Made by a program: the position numbers and the translations under genes. This document shows positions 6,080 through 13,191 of a DNA stretch of 24,806 bases, piece by piece (the first letter of the stretch is position 1; the number at the start of each line of letters is the position of its first letter). This DNA is from Patescibacteria group bacterium (lineage in GTDB: Bacteria > Patescibacteria > Microgenomatia > Levybacterales > UBA12049), in contig JAMCTM010000033.1 in assembly GCA_023379465.1 (NCBI GenBank), forward strand, positions 1 through 24,806, written 5' to 3'. The notes beneath the pieces are model-generated. The model saw nothing but the letters and a program-made list of their open reading frames with translations. It did not search any database and was not told the origin of the DNA.

Positions 6080-7408
6080 TTAATTATACATAACTTGTCT
6101 TAGGTTTTCGATGAATTCTTTTTGTTTATCTAATCTATCTTGTGGTTTTAAATTTCTTAATTCGATTAGCGCTTGGGTTGATAAATTTCTAAGAGTTTGA
6201 TCGGATTCCAAGACGGTTTCGTCCACCTGAAGTGCTATTTTATTAACTCCCATAAGCTTCATGCTCGAAAGGCTTCTGACTCTGGATAAGGCCACATATC
6301 CCATTCCGTGAGCAAATGACTTGCTTAAATCAATTTCTGCTAAATCAAGGCTCATGCCTTGAGATTTATGAATGGTAATTGCCCATGCCAAACGCAAAGG
6401 AACCTGGCTAATTTCGGCTTTTAGAACATCTTTTTCTTCGATTTTCCAACTCGCGGGTTTTGCGACTGCTTTAAGACCGGAGGTTGTTTTAACAACAGGG
6501 AATCCTTCCTCGTCAAATCCAATTATTTTACCAAGAGTTCCGTTAACATATCCTTGATTAAAGTTATTTTTAACAAACATAACTAAAGCTCCTTTTTTAA
6601 GAATCAGTTTTTCTGGAGCAAGACAGCCTTTTTTAAGATTGTCAACCAGAGTTTGCTCTCCCCAGGACGTCATTTCGTAAGCTCTTGACTCCTCTTTTAT
6701 TTTATCAAGCTCGAAATAATTAAGGCCATCTACGTCAACGTTATGCGTGTAAAGTTTGGTCGGAGTGATTTTCGCTTCAAGCTTTTTATTCAGTCTTGAC
6801 ATTAAAAGTCTTAAGGATTCAACAGAAACGTCATTTTGTCTTATTTCGTTCAGTATCTGTAAAAATCTTGAGTCTTCCTGCCTATATTGTTCTTCAAGGT
6901 AACAAATTTTTACATCCATTTCCTGCCAGGATTGCGATTTATCTACAAAACTGTTATCATCACTGTTTTTGCTTACAGGCGGGAGCTGGAAAAAATCTCC
7001 GCACAAAATTACTTGCAATCCGCCAAAAGGAGCATCGCTATTTTTGAATACTTTGCAAATCTTATTTACCATATCAAGCCTTGATGCCTGAAGCATGGAA
7101 ATCTCATCAATAACTAGCACCTTGGTATTTGCAAATCTTTCTTGCAAATAAGGTTTAAGAAGGATATTACTGATATCATCGTCTTCAAGTTTATCCTTTA
7201 TTCCGATACCCGACCATGAATGAATAGTTAGACCGTCTAGATGCGTAGCGGCAATTCCGGTTGAGGCTGTAACTCCAACTTCAACGCCATTTTTTTGTAA
7301 ATACCCAATATACTCATTAAGAAGGTAAGTTTTTCCGCTTCCCGCAGCACCCGTAAGGTAGACATTATAGCCCAATTTTAGAATATCGAAAGCCTCTTCT
7401 TGTGTCAT
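6080..7408 (-). CDS. PIF1/RecD-like superfamily 1B DNA helicase
   Basis: This 442-residue ATP-dependent helicase has Walker A GAAGSGKT at 20-27, Walker B DEIS at 101-104, the motif III-type GDFFQLPP at 137-144, and C-terminal motifs TIHKSQG and YVALSR typical of PIF1 and RecD2 proteins. PIF1-type helicases unwind 5' to 3', including G-quadruplex and R-loop substrates. It is shorter than eukaryotic PIF1 and is close to a minimal bacterial form. It sits in the pyrophosphatase-enolase operon, with gaps of 3 and 6 bp to its neighbours. A copy of its last 73 residues lies 1.8 kb downstream. Confidence 0.9.
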   Translation of the reverse strand: MTQEEAFDILKLGYNVYLTGAAGSGKTYLLNEYIGYLQKNGVEVGVTASTGIAATHLDGLTIHSWSGIGIKDKLEDDDISNILLKPYLQERFANTKVLVIDEISMLQASRLDMVNKICKVFKNSDAPFGGLQVILCGDFFQLPPVSKNSDDNSFVDKSQSWQEMDVKICYLEEQYRQEDSRFLQILNEIRQNDVSVESLRLLMSRLNKKLEAKITPTKLYTHNVDVDGLNYFELDKIKEESRAYEMTSWGEQTLVDNLKKGCLAPEKLILKKGALVMFVKNNFNQGYVNGTLGKIIGFDEEGFPVVKTTSGLKAVAKPASWKIEEKDVLKAEISQVPLRLAWAITIHKSQGMSLDLAEIDLSKSFAHGMGYVALSRVRSLSSMKLMGVNKIALQVDETVLESDQTLRNLSTQALIELRNLKPQDRLDKQKEFIENLRQVMYN

Positions 7409-7411
7409 TTT

Positions 7412-7918
7412 TCATTTTATCCCGTATTTTTCTTTGTATCTTCTGACTGCTTCGGAAAGCGGGGGAACGTTATATTTTGCGCGTTCCTCATCCGTTGTTG
7501 TTTCGTCGACAGTTTCCAACTCAGGTTCACCATTCCTGTTGGTCCTAAATTGCGTTCCGTATTTTTGCGGTTTGCCAATTGACAGTAAATATCTGTCCAT
7601 TGTGGCAGCAAAAAGCCATTTTGCACTTTCATCACCCTTTTCTACCGCCTTCTTGGCAAATTCATGTGCAAGGGCAAAGTCTTCAATAGTCTCTCCGTGC
7701 TGAAGTATATATGCGCCATGATGGTAATCAAGGCCCGTTTTAATCGAATCTAAATCCCTTAGGAATAAAACCGCTTCTTTCCTTTTTTTGTCTCGTCTTT
7801 TAAGCCATGAAACATCCTTGATCGTGGCGAACTCCCAGTTTTTACTGGCTCTGTCTTCAACATCTTCTTTGTAGAAATGCTGAAGGATTGAAGATGTGTT
7901 TTGAACCTTGATAGACAT
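7412..7918 (-). CDS. DUF6624-like hypothetical protein
   Basis: The 168-residue soluble protein carries the pattern HHGAYILQHGETIEDFALAH, then DRYLLSIGKPQKYGTQF and a closing acidic segment before PPLSEAVRRYKEKYG. The His-rich LQHG, the DRxL and GKPQxYGTQ motifs resemble the DUF6624 family as I remember it; its function is unknown. It begins 6 bp after the preceding gene and ends 3 bp before the helicase gene, so it is translated as part of the fluoride-linked operon. No membrane segment or signal is present. Confidence 0.6.
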   Translation of the reverse strand: MSIKVQNTSSILQHFYKEDVEDRASKNWEFATIKDVSWLKRRDKKRKEAVLFLRDLDSIKTGLDYHHGAYILQHGETIEDFALAHEFAKKAVEKGDESAKWLFAATMDRYLLSIGKPQKYGTQFRTNRNGEPELETVDETTTDEERAKYNVPPLSEAVRRYKEKYGIK

Positions 7919-7924
7919 AAATGA

Positions 7925-8275
7925 TTAAGGTTTTGAATATTCAAGAAACAACCTTTCCTTATCCTTTTGAAGCAGTCTTCTTTGCTCTTCTATATTTCTT
8001 AAAACCTGCTGAAGTTCCGGTTTCTGGCTGAAGTCAATAGTATTATTGATTTTTGACCATTGCTGAATAAGTTGTCTGTCGCGATTTTCAATAGCCTGTT
8101 CTATCAGTTGAAACTGAGTGTGCTTGCTAAAGGTATGCCATTCTTCAAAAGTAGCAAGAAATTCGGGATTATATTCTCCTATTTCTATTGCCTTTTGAAG
8201 AGTCATTAGTTGCCCGCCGAAAGATGGTTTTGTGCCCGGTGGAATTATTTCTATTTCATTAGGATCGCTTGCCAT
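7925..8275 (-). CDS. Hypothetical helical protein
   Basis: This protein of 116 residues starts at ATG 8275 (MASDPNEIEIIPPGTKPSFG). A TTG start at 8299 would add eight residues, but ATG is preferred because the extension lacks a better ribosome site. The first 35 residues are proline- and glycine-rich. The rest is helical and charged, ending in a coiled-coil-like run (VLRNIEEQRRLLQKDKERL). I recognise no family. It is 45 bp downstream of the VIT-like gene, the widest gap in the operon, so a weak internal promoter cannot be excluded. Confidence 0.55.
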   Translation of the reverse strand: MASDPNEIEIIPPGTKPSFGGQLMTLQKAIEIGEYNPEFLATFEEWHTFSKHTQFQLIEQAIENRDRQLIQQWSKINNTIDFSQKPELQQVLRNIEEQRRLLQKDKERLFLEYSKP

Positions 8276-8320
8276 ATTCAAAATTGTAACTTTCTGCAAC
8301 CAAAATTTATTATTATCTAT

Positions 8321-8863
8321 TTACACTATGTGTAACACTGCGCCAACAACAGATAGTCCTATTCCTACTGATATAAGGCCTATTGTCCAACGAAAAACAT
8401 TTGCATAGATAATCCTTGCAATGACAAGACCCAAAAGCCCAAGAGTTGTAAGGGATACGGCAATAGAAAGTCCAGTTATGTTCGGGAAAAGTATATTTGT
8501 AGAAAGGGGTATAAGGGCACCTATAAAACCAAATATACAACTGATACCCATGCCGACAGATACTTCAACGAAGACTGTTTTGCCAAGGGAAGTTGTTGCA
8601 AACTTCCCGTGCGATACGATATTGAGTTGTTTTTCGGCGTTAATAAGTTCTCGTCGAAGCTGTACATATTCCGCTATGAAATAAATGAAAGAACTAGCTA
8701 CGGCCGTAACAGCAGCGATGCGAAATGCCAGAGAATAATCTAATATTCCTCCTTCAATTATTTTTCCGGAGGTCAACGTTAATGCGGTTAAAACTCCGTC
8801 AACAACACCCAGCAACAGGGCAAATAATTGTTTACCAAGAATAAAATTAACAAAATTTTTCAT
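8321..8863 (-). CDS. VIT/CCC1-like integral membrane protein
   Basis: This membrane protein of 180 residues has about five helices. The N-terminal helix contains DGVLTALTLTSG, matching the DGxxxxxxxxxG feature of vacuolar iron transporter (VIT1/CCC1) relatives. It is followed by an AEYVQLRRELINAEKQL segment like the cytosolic loop after the second helix in that family. VIT proteins move Fe2+ or Mn2+ out of the cytosol by proton exchange. It overlaps the DUF211 gene by 4 bp (ATGA), so the two are probably translationally coupled. Archaeal relatives of both are small conserved proteins of unknown role. Its place behind a fluoride riboswitch suggests export of a metal or a metal-fluoride species, which is inference. 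Confidence 0.72.
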   Translation of the reverse strand: MKNFVNFILGKQLFALLLGVVDGVLTALTLTSGKIIEGGILDYSLAFRIAAVTAVASSFIYFIAEYVQLRRELINAEKQLNIVSHGKFATTSLGKTVFVEVSVGMGISCIFGFIGALIPLSTNILFPNITGLSIAVSLTTLGLLGLVIARIIYANVFRWTIGLISVGIGLSVVGAVLHIV

Positions 8864-9144
8864 CGCGCTTGCTTTACCGGAGTAATTATTCGCTCTCCGG
8901 CACCTAATTGGTCAATACTATGTACGACAGCACCGGAATTTTCAATCGCAGTTTGTATTTTGCCATAATCAAGATTTTGCCCTTCAATTGTAATATTCAT
9001 GTCAACCGTTTCTACATCTATTTCAGCAACTTCAATATTGAATCCTTCTACACCTTTGACATTAGAAATTGCTTCGCCAATTTCCAGTAAGGAAGGGCGC
9101 TGAAGTGCTTTATCAACATCTAGTAAGAGTCTTCTAATATTCAT
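8860..9144 (-). CDS. DUF211 family protein
   Basis: The 94-residue protein reads MNIRRLLLDVDKALQRPSLL at the start, with GVEGFNIEVAEIDVETVDMN and ITIEGQNLDYGKIQTAIENS following and a GAVVHSID motif near 71-78. This is the pattern of DUF211 (COG1888), a ferredoxin-like small domain known mostly from archaea. The fold resembles ACT-like regulatory or metal-sensing domains, and its role is unproven. A GAGG ribosome site lies inside the last codons of pyrophosphatase, 8 bp before this ORF. Its stop overlaps the start of the VIT-like gene, so the two likely work together, perhaps as sensor and transporter. Confidence 0.78.
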   Translation of the reverse strand: MNIRRLLLDVDKALQRPSLLEIGEAISNVKGVEGFNIEVAEIDVETVDMNITIEGQNLDYGKIQTAIENSGAVVHSIDQLGAGERIITPVKQAR

Positions 9145-9152
9145 AATTGAGG

Positions 9153-9677
9153 TTACCTCTTTTCAGATACATAACGGTCCTGGCCTTCCTTAATAATCCT
9201 GTATGCCTCTTCTTTTTCCAGCCACCCGTTTATTTTTGCCCATTTACCTTCAAGCTTTTTGTATTCTTCGAAGAAGTGAACTATTTCTTTCTTATAATGT
9301 TCATCAATATCATTCACGTTTTGAATATTGCTGAGCTTAGGATCTTTCTCTACAACTCCTAAAATTTTATAATCCTTCCCCGCGTTATCTTCCATATCCA
9401 AAGCGCCGACAACTCTAACCCTTACGACACAACCTGGGAAAAGAGGATCGGTAACAAACACCAATACGTCCAAATGGTCTCCGTCCTCGGCCCTTGTATG
9501 GGGCACAAACCCATAATCCGTAGGGTAAAAAACCGGAGAATGCAAAACTCTGTCAAGTCTTATCTCATCCAGGACTTCGTCAAACTCATACTTGTGATGT
9601 GAACCTTTAGGAATTTCGACAACGGCATTTATAATTTGCGGTGCTTTGTCTCCAAGCGGTATTTTTTCGTATGACAT
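9153..9677 (-). CDS. ppa: Inorganic pyrophosphatase (family I)
   Basis: This soluble pyrophosphatase has 174 residues and hydrolyses PPi to drive biosynthesis. Family features are the NAVVEIPKGSHHKYEFDE opening, VFYPTDYGFVPHT, and the metal-binding DGDHLDVLV, where the usual Pro or Glu of the signature is His but all three Asp are kept. LDMEDNAGKDYKI and the C-terminal FFEEYKKLEGKW complete the fold. The start is ATG 9677, with AGGAG 7 nt upstream. A longer frame to 9725 exists but runs through the riboswitch. Family I pyrophosphatases are inhibited by fluoride, which fits its place as first gene behind a fluoride riboswitch and head of a seven-gene operon ending in enolase. Confidence 0.97.
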   Translation of the reverse strand: MSYEKIPLGDKAPQIINAVVEIPKGSHHKYEFDEVLDEIRLDRVLHSPVFYPTDYGFVPHTRAEDGDHLDVLVFVTDPLFPGCVVRVRVVGALDMEDNAGKDYKILGVVEKDPKLSNIQNVNDIDEHYKKEIVHFFEEYKKLEGKWAKINGWLEKEEAYRIIKEGQDRYVSEKR

Positions 9678-9747
9678 AAAAAAACTCCTATCAAGTTTGA
9701 CAGAAGCCATTAGCTTTCGAGGCAATTAGAAGCGAGCTTCATCGCTT
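9678..9747 (-). promoter_or_regulatory. Fluoride riboswitch (crcB motif) upstream of ppa
   Basis: On the minus strand the aptamer starts AAGCGATGAAGCTCGCTT (9747-9730) and ends AAGCTAATGGCTTCTG. Loop GAAGC is complementary to GCTTC. The same GCTTCTGTC (9707-9699) can pair with GATAGGAGT (9692-9684), which contains the AGGAG site of ppa and is followed by six more T residues. The platform could therefore act on both transcription and translation; fluoride should switch it on. Confidence 0.92.
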
Positions 9748-9753
9748 AATTTT

Positions 9754-9783
9754 ATTTTACATCCTATTATGTGTTAAAATCAA
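9754..9783. promoter_or_regulatory. Interlocked bidirectional promoter, copy B
   Basis: Minus direction: -35 TTGATT (9783-9778), 18-bp spacer, -10 TAAAAT (9759-9754), start near 9747, the first base of the aptamer. Plus direction: -10 TAAAAT (9775-9780), start near 9788, again the first base of the aptamer; its -35 is weak. The layout matches copy A base for base in spacing. Confidence 0.6.
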
Positions 9784-9787
9784 GTGT

Positions 9788-9839
9788 AAGTGATGGAGTT
9801 CACTCAAAACCGCATTCTTTGCTGATAACTTCTAAAAGT
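9788..9839 (+). promoter_or_regulatory. Fluoride riboswitch (crcB motif) upstream of 71-aa gene
   Basis: The aptamer has AGTGATGGAGTTCACT (9789-9804), the AAACCGC joining strand, a short GCA/TGC stem and GCTGATAACTTCTA (9821-9834). These match the crcB consensus closely. Loop GGAGT pairs with ACTTC with one G-U. The platform is less clear: ACTT-ctaa-AAGT (9828-9839) may form just before the ATG at 9845, and no Shine-Dalgarno site is visible. Confidence 0.88.
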
Positions 9840-9844
9840 CTACA

Positions 9845-10060
9845 ATGAACAATCTATCTTTATATTTGCTTTTAGGAACAATGTTCGGATTTCTTGGAGG
9901 ATTGGCTGCTTTTTTGATAACCTACGAGGAATACCAGCATCATTTCGTTGATAAAGGAAAGGCTTTAAACCATAGTATTGAAACCGGAGTTTTCGCATTC
10001 ATTGTTTTCTTAGGTATTTCTTTGGCGGTTGGGTTGCTTTTTACCTACATCAAATTTTAA
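9845..10060 (+). CDS. Small two-helix membrane protein under a fluoride riboswitch
   Basis: The 71-residue protein has two membrane helices, about 5-26 (rich in Gly: LLLGTMFGFLGGLAAFLITY) and 48-69 (VFAFIVFLGISLAVGLLFTY), joined by a polar loop EEYQHHFVDKGKALNHSIET. It is not CrcB/Fluc, which has about 120 residues, four helices and a GxxxGAxxRY start. I recognise no family. The glycine-packed first helix and small size are compatible with an oligomeric channel or a partner protein. It is the only gene behind its riboswitch, so it is the clearest candidate here for a direct role in fluoride handling. That role is inferred from regulation alone. Confidence 0.8.
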   Translation: MNNLSLYLLLGTMFGFLGGLAAFLITYEEYQHHFVDKGKALNHSIETGVFAFIVFLGISLAVGLLFTYIKF

Positions 10061-10091
10061 ATATATTGAACTATTTGGGAGACGAACCCTG

Positions 10092-10991
10092 TTAGCCTTG
10101 GTTATACTTTATTTCCTTCCAGATATGCTCTTTTGTGGTAATTGTATTGGTTAGGATTTTTTGGTAGGTAGTTAAAAGAAAAATTAATCCTTCCGATTCA
10201 AAACTTCTCTCCAGTTGTTCTTTAATGTATCCGCTTAAGAAGTTCTGTTTCCCCTGGTTTGGGAAAATGAGAATGATTATCGGGAACTTATTATCAGTCC
10301 CCGTATATACGTATTTCCAATCTCCCTCCTCTTTAAGTTTAATATATTGCTTGACCCGGTATTTAATTGCGTACCTTGGAACATGGGGATCAAATAGCTC
10401 CAGGAAAAAAGTCGAGGATTTTATTTCGCCGTCAGGGTCATTAAATTTTTCAATGTACAAATCGGGGAAGTATTTTCGTATCTCGTTATATTCCTCATTA
10501 TCCCTGGTCCAGAGTTTTTTGTCTAAGGATAGCTCTGTTTTAGTCCGGCAGAAATATTCAAGGTCCCGTTTCTTTTTCTTATTAACTTTTCTTTCATATT
10601 CCTTAAACTGTGTGTAGATTTCAGAGATATTAACACAGTGGTTGAAAAACTTTAAAGTTGCGTGTTTGTCATCGTAAAACTTTTTGAAGTATTTGCTTTC
10701 CATTTCCTCATATGCTTGGTATTCTTCGGTCTTTTTATCTTTACTAAAGATTATCCCGTTATTATCAAGATAGTAGATTGCAGGTTTGGTATTCTCCAAA
10801 AGCTTATGGGAGTAGATTCTCCCTAAGTATTTTTTATTGACCAGATCCTTTAGCCAGGCGTTAATTCTTTTAGGGTCCTTATGGTTTAAAAGCCTTTGGA
10901 TTTGAATTCTATTAATAAATCGAAAGCGAAAGGCAAGGTCGATAATTTCTTTTTGTCTGTCTGTTATATTTGGTAATGTTTTGTAATTCAT
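10092..10991 (-). CDS. Replication-relaxation family protein
   Basis: This protein has 299 residues. The N-terminal winged-helix region (about 10-60: ITDRQKEIIDLAFRFRFINR, then RINAWLKDLVNKKYLGRIYS) matches the replication-relaxation family seen on plasmids and integrative elements. The C-terminal half has beta strands with a charged core (YFPDLYIEKF, FFLELFD, WKYVYTG), as in the family's nuclease-like fold. Such proteins are thought to help plasmid replication or mobilisation. It lies next to a serine recombinase, which fits an integrated element. No Shine-Dalgarno site is visible; a 27-bp tandem repeat lies just upstream. Confidence 0.75.
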   Translation of the reverse strand: MNYKTLPNITDRQKEIIDLAFRFRFINRIQIQRLLNHKDPKRINAWLKDLVNKKYLGRIYSHKLLENTKPAIYYLDNNGIIFSKDKKTEEYQAYEEMESKYFKKFYDDKHATLKFFNHCVNISEIYTQFKEYERKVNKKKKRDLEYFCRTKTELSLDKKLWTRDNEEYNEIRKYFPDLYIEKFNDPDGEIKSSTFFLELFDPHVPRYAIKYRVKQYIKLKEEGDWKYVYTGTDNKFPIIILIFPNQGKQNFLSGYIKEQLERSFESEGLIFLLTTYQKILTNTITTKEHIWKEIKYNQG

Positions 10992-11013
10992 CCTTAATTT
11001 GTTTTATATTAAT

Positions 11014-11056
11014 TTATGTTTTGAGGCAGATTTGTTTATATTATGTTTTGAGGCAG
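11014..11056. repeat. Two direct repeats upstream of the replication-relaxation gene
   Basis: TTATGTTTTGAGGCAG occurs at 11014-11029 and again at 11041-11056, a 27-bp period. The core GAGGCAG recurs at 11231-11237 in a hairpin. The site could be iteron-like or an operator for the gene that starts at 10991. Confidence 0.6.
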
Positions 11057-11200
11057 GTTATTTAGCTTTAAGCAGTTTGTTTTTGGATTATATCCTTGAT
11101 TTTTCTTTTAATCAACATTTCTCGTCCATTCTTTAATTCTATATTTATATAGATAATACCGGAGTTTTGATTTTAGCTTTTAAGGTTAAAAACAGCATAA

Positions 11201-11235
11201 GCCTTAGCCTCGGGTTTGTCCCAGCCGGCTGAGGC
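11201..11235. repeat. GC-rich hairpin in the element's intergenic region
   Basis: The arms GCCTTAGCC (11201-11209) and GGCTGAGGC (11227-11235) pair over 9 bp with one G-U. The 17-nt loop holds a GGG/CCC pair. The surrounding 330 bp (10992-11323) are AT-rich and hold no gene. Without a T-run on either strand it is not an ordinary terminator. Confidence 0.5.
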
Positions 11236-11256
11236 AGAAAAAGCATATTTTGATGC

Positions 11257-11286
11257 TTGACAATCTCTTCACGGAAGGTATATACT
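11257..11286 (+). promoter_or_regulatory. Promoter of the recombinase operon
   Basis: The -35 is TTGACA (11257-11262), followed by an 18-bp spacer and -10 TATACT (11281-11286). A 16-bp spaced TATATA is the alternative. It drives the 101-aa gene at 11324 and the recombinase. Confidence 0.75.
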
Positions 11287-11303
11287 GTCTATATATGGAC
11301 AGT
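11284..11303. promoter_or_regulatory. Palindromic operator over the recombinase promoter
   Basis: ACTGTC-tatatatg-GACAGT is a perfect 6+6 inverted repeat. It overlaps the end of the -10 box and the transcription start, so a bound dimer would block initiation. The repressor is not identified; the XRE protein or the 101-aa protein are candidates. Confidence 0.6.
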
Positions 11304-11323
11304 TAATAACCGAAAAATTTACT

Positions 11324-11629
11324 ATGAAAATTACCACTATATCCTCAATAAATAATAATACTTCAAAAATAGACAATTCACGCTTTGATATCAGTAAATT
11401 TCCAAAGTCCAACGACTTAATCAATGTCCTTAACCAAATGTTTCTGGAACAAACCTATGAAAATAAGACTGTTTTGGAAGCAAAGAGAATTTTAGGAGAA
11501 AAATATTCCTTTGAGGACGCAAGATCTCTAATTGCTGCGTTTGGATACCTTATTGACGACTGGTTAGAAGAATACGAAAGAAAAGTTTTTAACAATAAAA
11601 CTGTTAAAGAACTAATACATTCTTTTTAA
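11324..11629 (+). CDS. Small protein upstream of the serine recombinase
   Basis: The 101-residue protein is of unknown family. The first 25 residues are Asn/Ser-rich and probably flexible. The rest is helical (SNDLINVLNQMFLEQTYENK, then EARSLIAAFGYLIDDWLEEY-like). It ends 2 bp before the recombinase ATG, so the two are one operon, driven by a strong promoter with an operator. It may be a recombination directionality factor or a regulator of integration, which is suggested only by position. Confidence 0.6.
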   Translation: MKITTISSINNNTSKIDNSRFDISKFPKSNDLINVLNQMFLEQTYENKTVLEAKRILGEKYSFEDARSLIAAFGYLIDDWLEEYERKVFNNKTVKELIHSF

Positions 11630-11631
11630 TT

Positions 11632-13191
11632 ATGTTTGAGGATAGTTTGCAAACGAAAAAAGCGGTTATTTACCTTAGGGTTTCTTCGGAAGAACAGGTT
11701 GAGAATTTTTCTCTGGATACTCAGGAGGAAATTTGCCGTCGGGAAGCACAAAGACGCCAGTACGAAATTCTTGAAGTTTTCAGGGAAGAAGGACGGTCAG
11801 CAAAAAATATCACAGGAAGGCCGGTTTTGATTAAGCTTTTGGAATTTTGTCGAAAGAACCAAAGAACTGTTAACGCGGTATTTGTATATAGACTGGATAG
11901 GCTTTCCGGGCAAACTGTAGATTATCTTGCAATCAGAAAGAGACTTACGGAATACGGTATTACTTTAATATCCGCAACCGAGCCGACGGGAAACAGTCCG
12001 ACTGAAAAACTAATTGAGACAATGCTTGCCGGATTTGCCCAGATGGATAATGATGTAAGAAGCGAAAGGTCAAGAAATGGATTAAGGGCAAGATTTCTAT
12101 CGGGGCTATGTATCGCTAAAGTGCCAATTGGATATCAAATAAAAGAAGGTTTCGCGGTTAAAGATGAGGCAACTTTTGACAAAATGAAAAAAGCGTGGGA
12201 TTTAATGCTAACCGGAACTAAAAGCTTGTCCGAAATGGCTGAAATAATGAACGGTTGGGGGCATCGAAAGTTTGTTTTCAATAAGGAATACAAATTAAGA
12301 GGACAAACGGTAGATAGACTATTCCGCAATAAGTTTTATGCTGGTATTCTTACTTCTTCAACATACCCTGAGGAAATAAGGGGGCGACATACGCCGATGG
12401 TTACCGAAGAACAGTTTTACAGAGTTCAGGCAATTATCGACGCGCGAAATCGATCCGGAACTGCTCCGGCAAAAAGGCTTAAAGATAATCCGGATTTTCC
12501 ACTTCGTGGCACAATTAAATGCGGAAGATGCGGAGGAAATTTGTCCGGAGGATGGAGTAAGGGCAGGTCTAAAAAATACGCCTATTATATTTGTAAGAAT
12601 CGCTGCGGTGCGCCGTCAATTAAAGTTCAAGTGTTGAATGACTCATTAATAAGTTTCCTTCATGATATTTCTCCGACAAAACAACAGTTGGAAGTCTTTA
12701 TCATGGTGCTAAAGATGAGATTTAATCAAAACATTACCCTTCTTAGAACAAAAAGAGAAAGGGCCGAACAGGAAATAGAGGAGCAGGATAAACTGCTACA
12801 AACTTTAATAGAGAAAAATCTTAAGGGTACCTATGCTGATGATGAATTCATAAAACAAATAATTATTATTAAAAATAAAATTGAGGCTATGAAAGAAGTT
12901 CTTAATGCTTCATTGTTTGATAAATATTCGCTTGATGACATTGTTATCTTTATGAGAGCCAAGTTCAAAGATCTGGGCAAAACCTACCTGGATGCTGAAC
13001 CTGGCGTGCGTAGAGTACTTCTTGGTTCGATATGTCCCGATGGGTTGTCTTGGCGCTACGACGGCCTATCGAATCGCGAGTTTAGCCCACAATTTCAAAC
13101 TATTCTTGATTCAAAAAACGAAGATTTTGCGTTGAGTACCGCGGAGGGGAGTCGAACCCCTGATTCCAGGGATGAAAACCCTGTGTCCTAG
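11632..13191 (+). CDS. Large serine recombinase (integrase)
   Basis: The 519-residue recombinase has an N-terminal resolvase domain with the catalytic serine at 18 in YLRVSSEEQ, conserved arginines in YRLDRLS, and the long helix AGFAQMDNDVRSERSRNGLR. A recombinase domain follows, then a zinc ribbon with CGRCGG and a second Cys pair near CKNRCG, and a coiled coil at about 370-425. These are hallmarks of phage- and element-type integrases that act at attP and attB. The frame enters the antisense strand of tRNA-Glu, which supplies its last 18 residues and the stop codon. The element has probably inserted at this tRNA, so the native C-terminus may differ in the excised form. Confidence 0.93.
   Translation: MFEDSLQTKKAVIYLRVSSEEQVENFSLDTQEEICRREAQRRQYEILEVFREEGRSAKNITGRPVLIKLLEFCRKNQRTVNAVFVYRLDRLSGQTVDYLAIRKRLTEYGITLISATEPTGNSPTEKLIETMLAGFAQMDNDVRSERSRNGLRARFLSGLCIAKVPIGYQIKEGFAVKDEATFDKMKKAWDLMLTGTKSLSEMAEIMNGWGHRKFVFNKEYKLRGQTVDRLFRNKFYAGILTSSTYPEEIRGRHTPMVTEEQFYRVQAIIDARNRSGTAPAKRLKDNPDFPLRGTIKCGRCGGNLSGGWSKGRSKKYAYYICKNRCGAPSIKVQVLNDSLISFLHDISPTKQQLEVFIMVLKMRFNQNITLLRTKRERAEQEIEEQDKLLQTLIEKNLKGTYADDEFIKQIIIIKNKIEAMKEVLNASLFDKYSLDDIVIFMRAKFKDLGKTYLDAEPGVRRVLLGSICPDGLSWRYDGLSNREFSPQFQTILDSKNEDFALSTAEGSRTPDSRDENPVS

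Noticed and set aside
9678..9725. N-terminal extension of pyrophosphatase to 9725
   Set aside because: It runs through the fluoride aptamer and its hairpin. The ATG at 9677 has AGGAG 7 nt upstream and gives the normal family start.
9845..10060. The 71-aa protein as CrcB/Fluc
   Set aside because: It is half the size, has two helices rather than four and lacks the Fluc motifs; only the regulation is shared.
11014..11056. CRISPR array
   Set aside because: There are only two repeats, 16 bp long with an 11-bp gap, and no cas genes.
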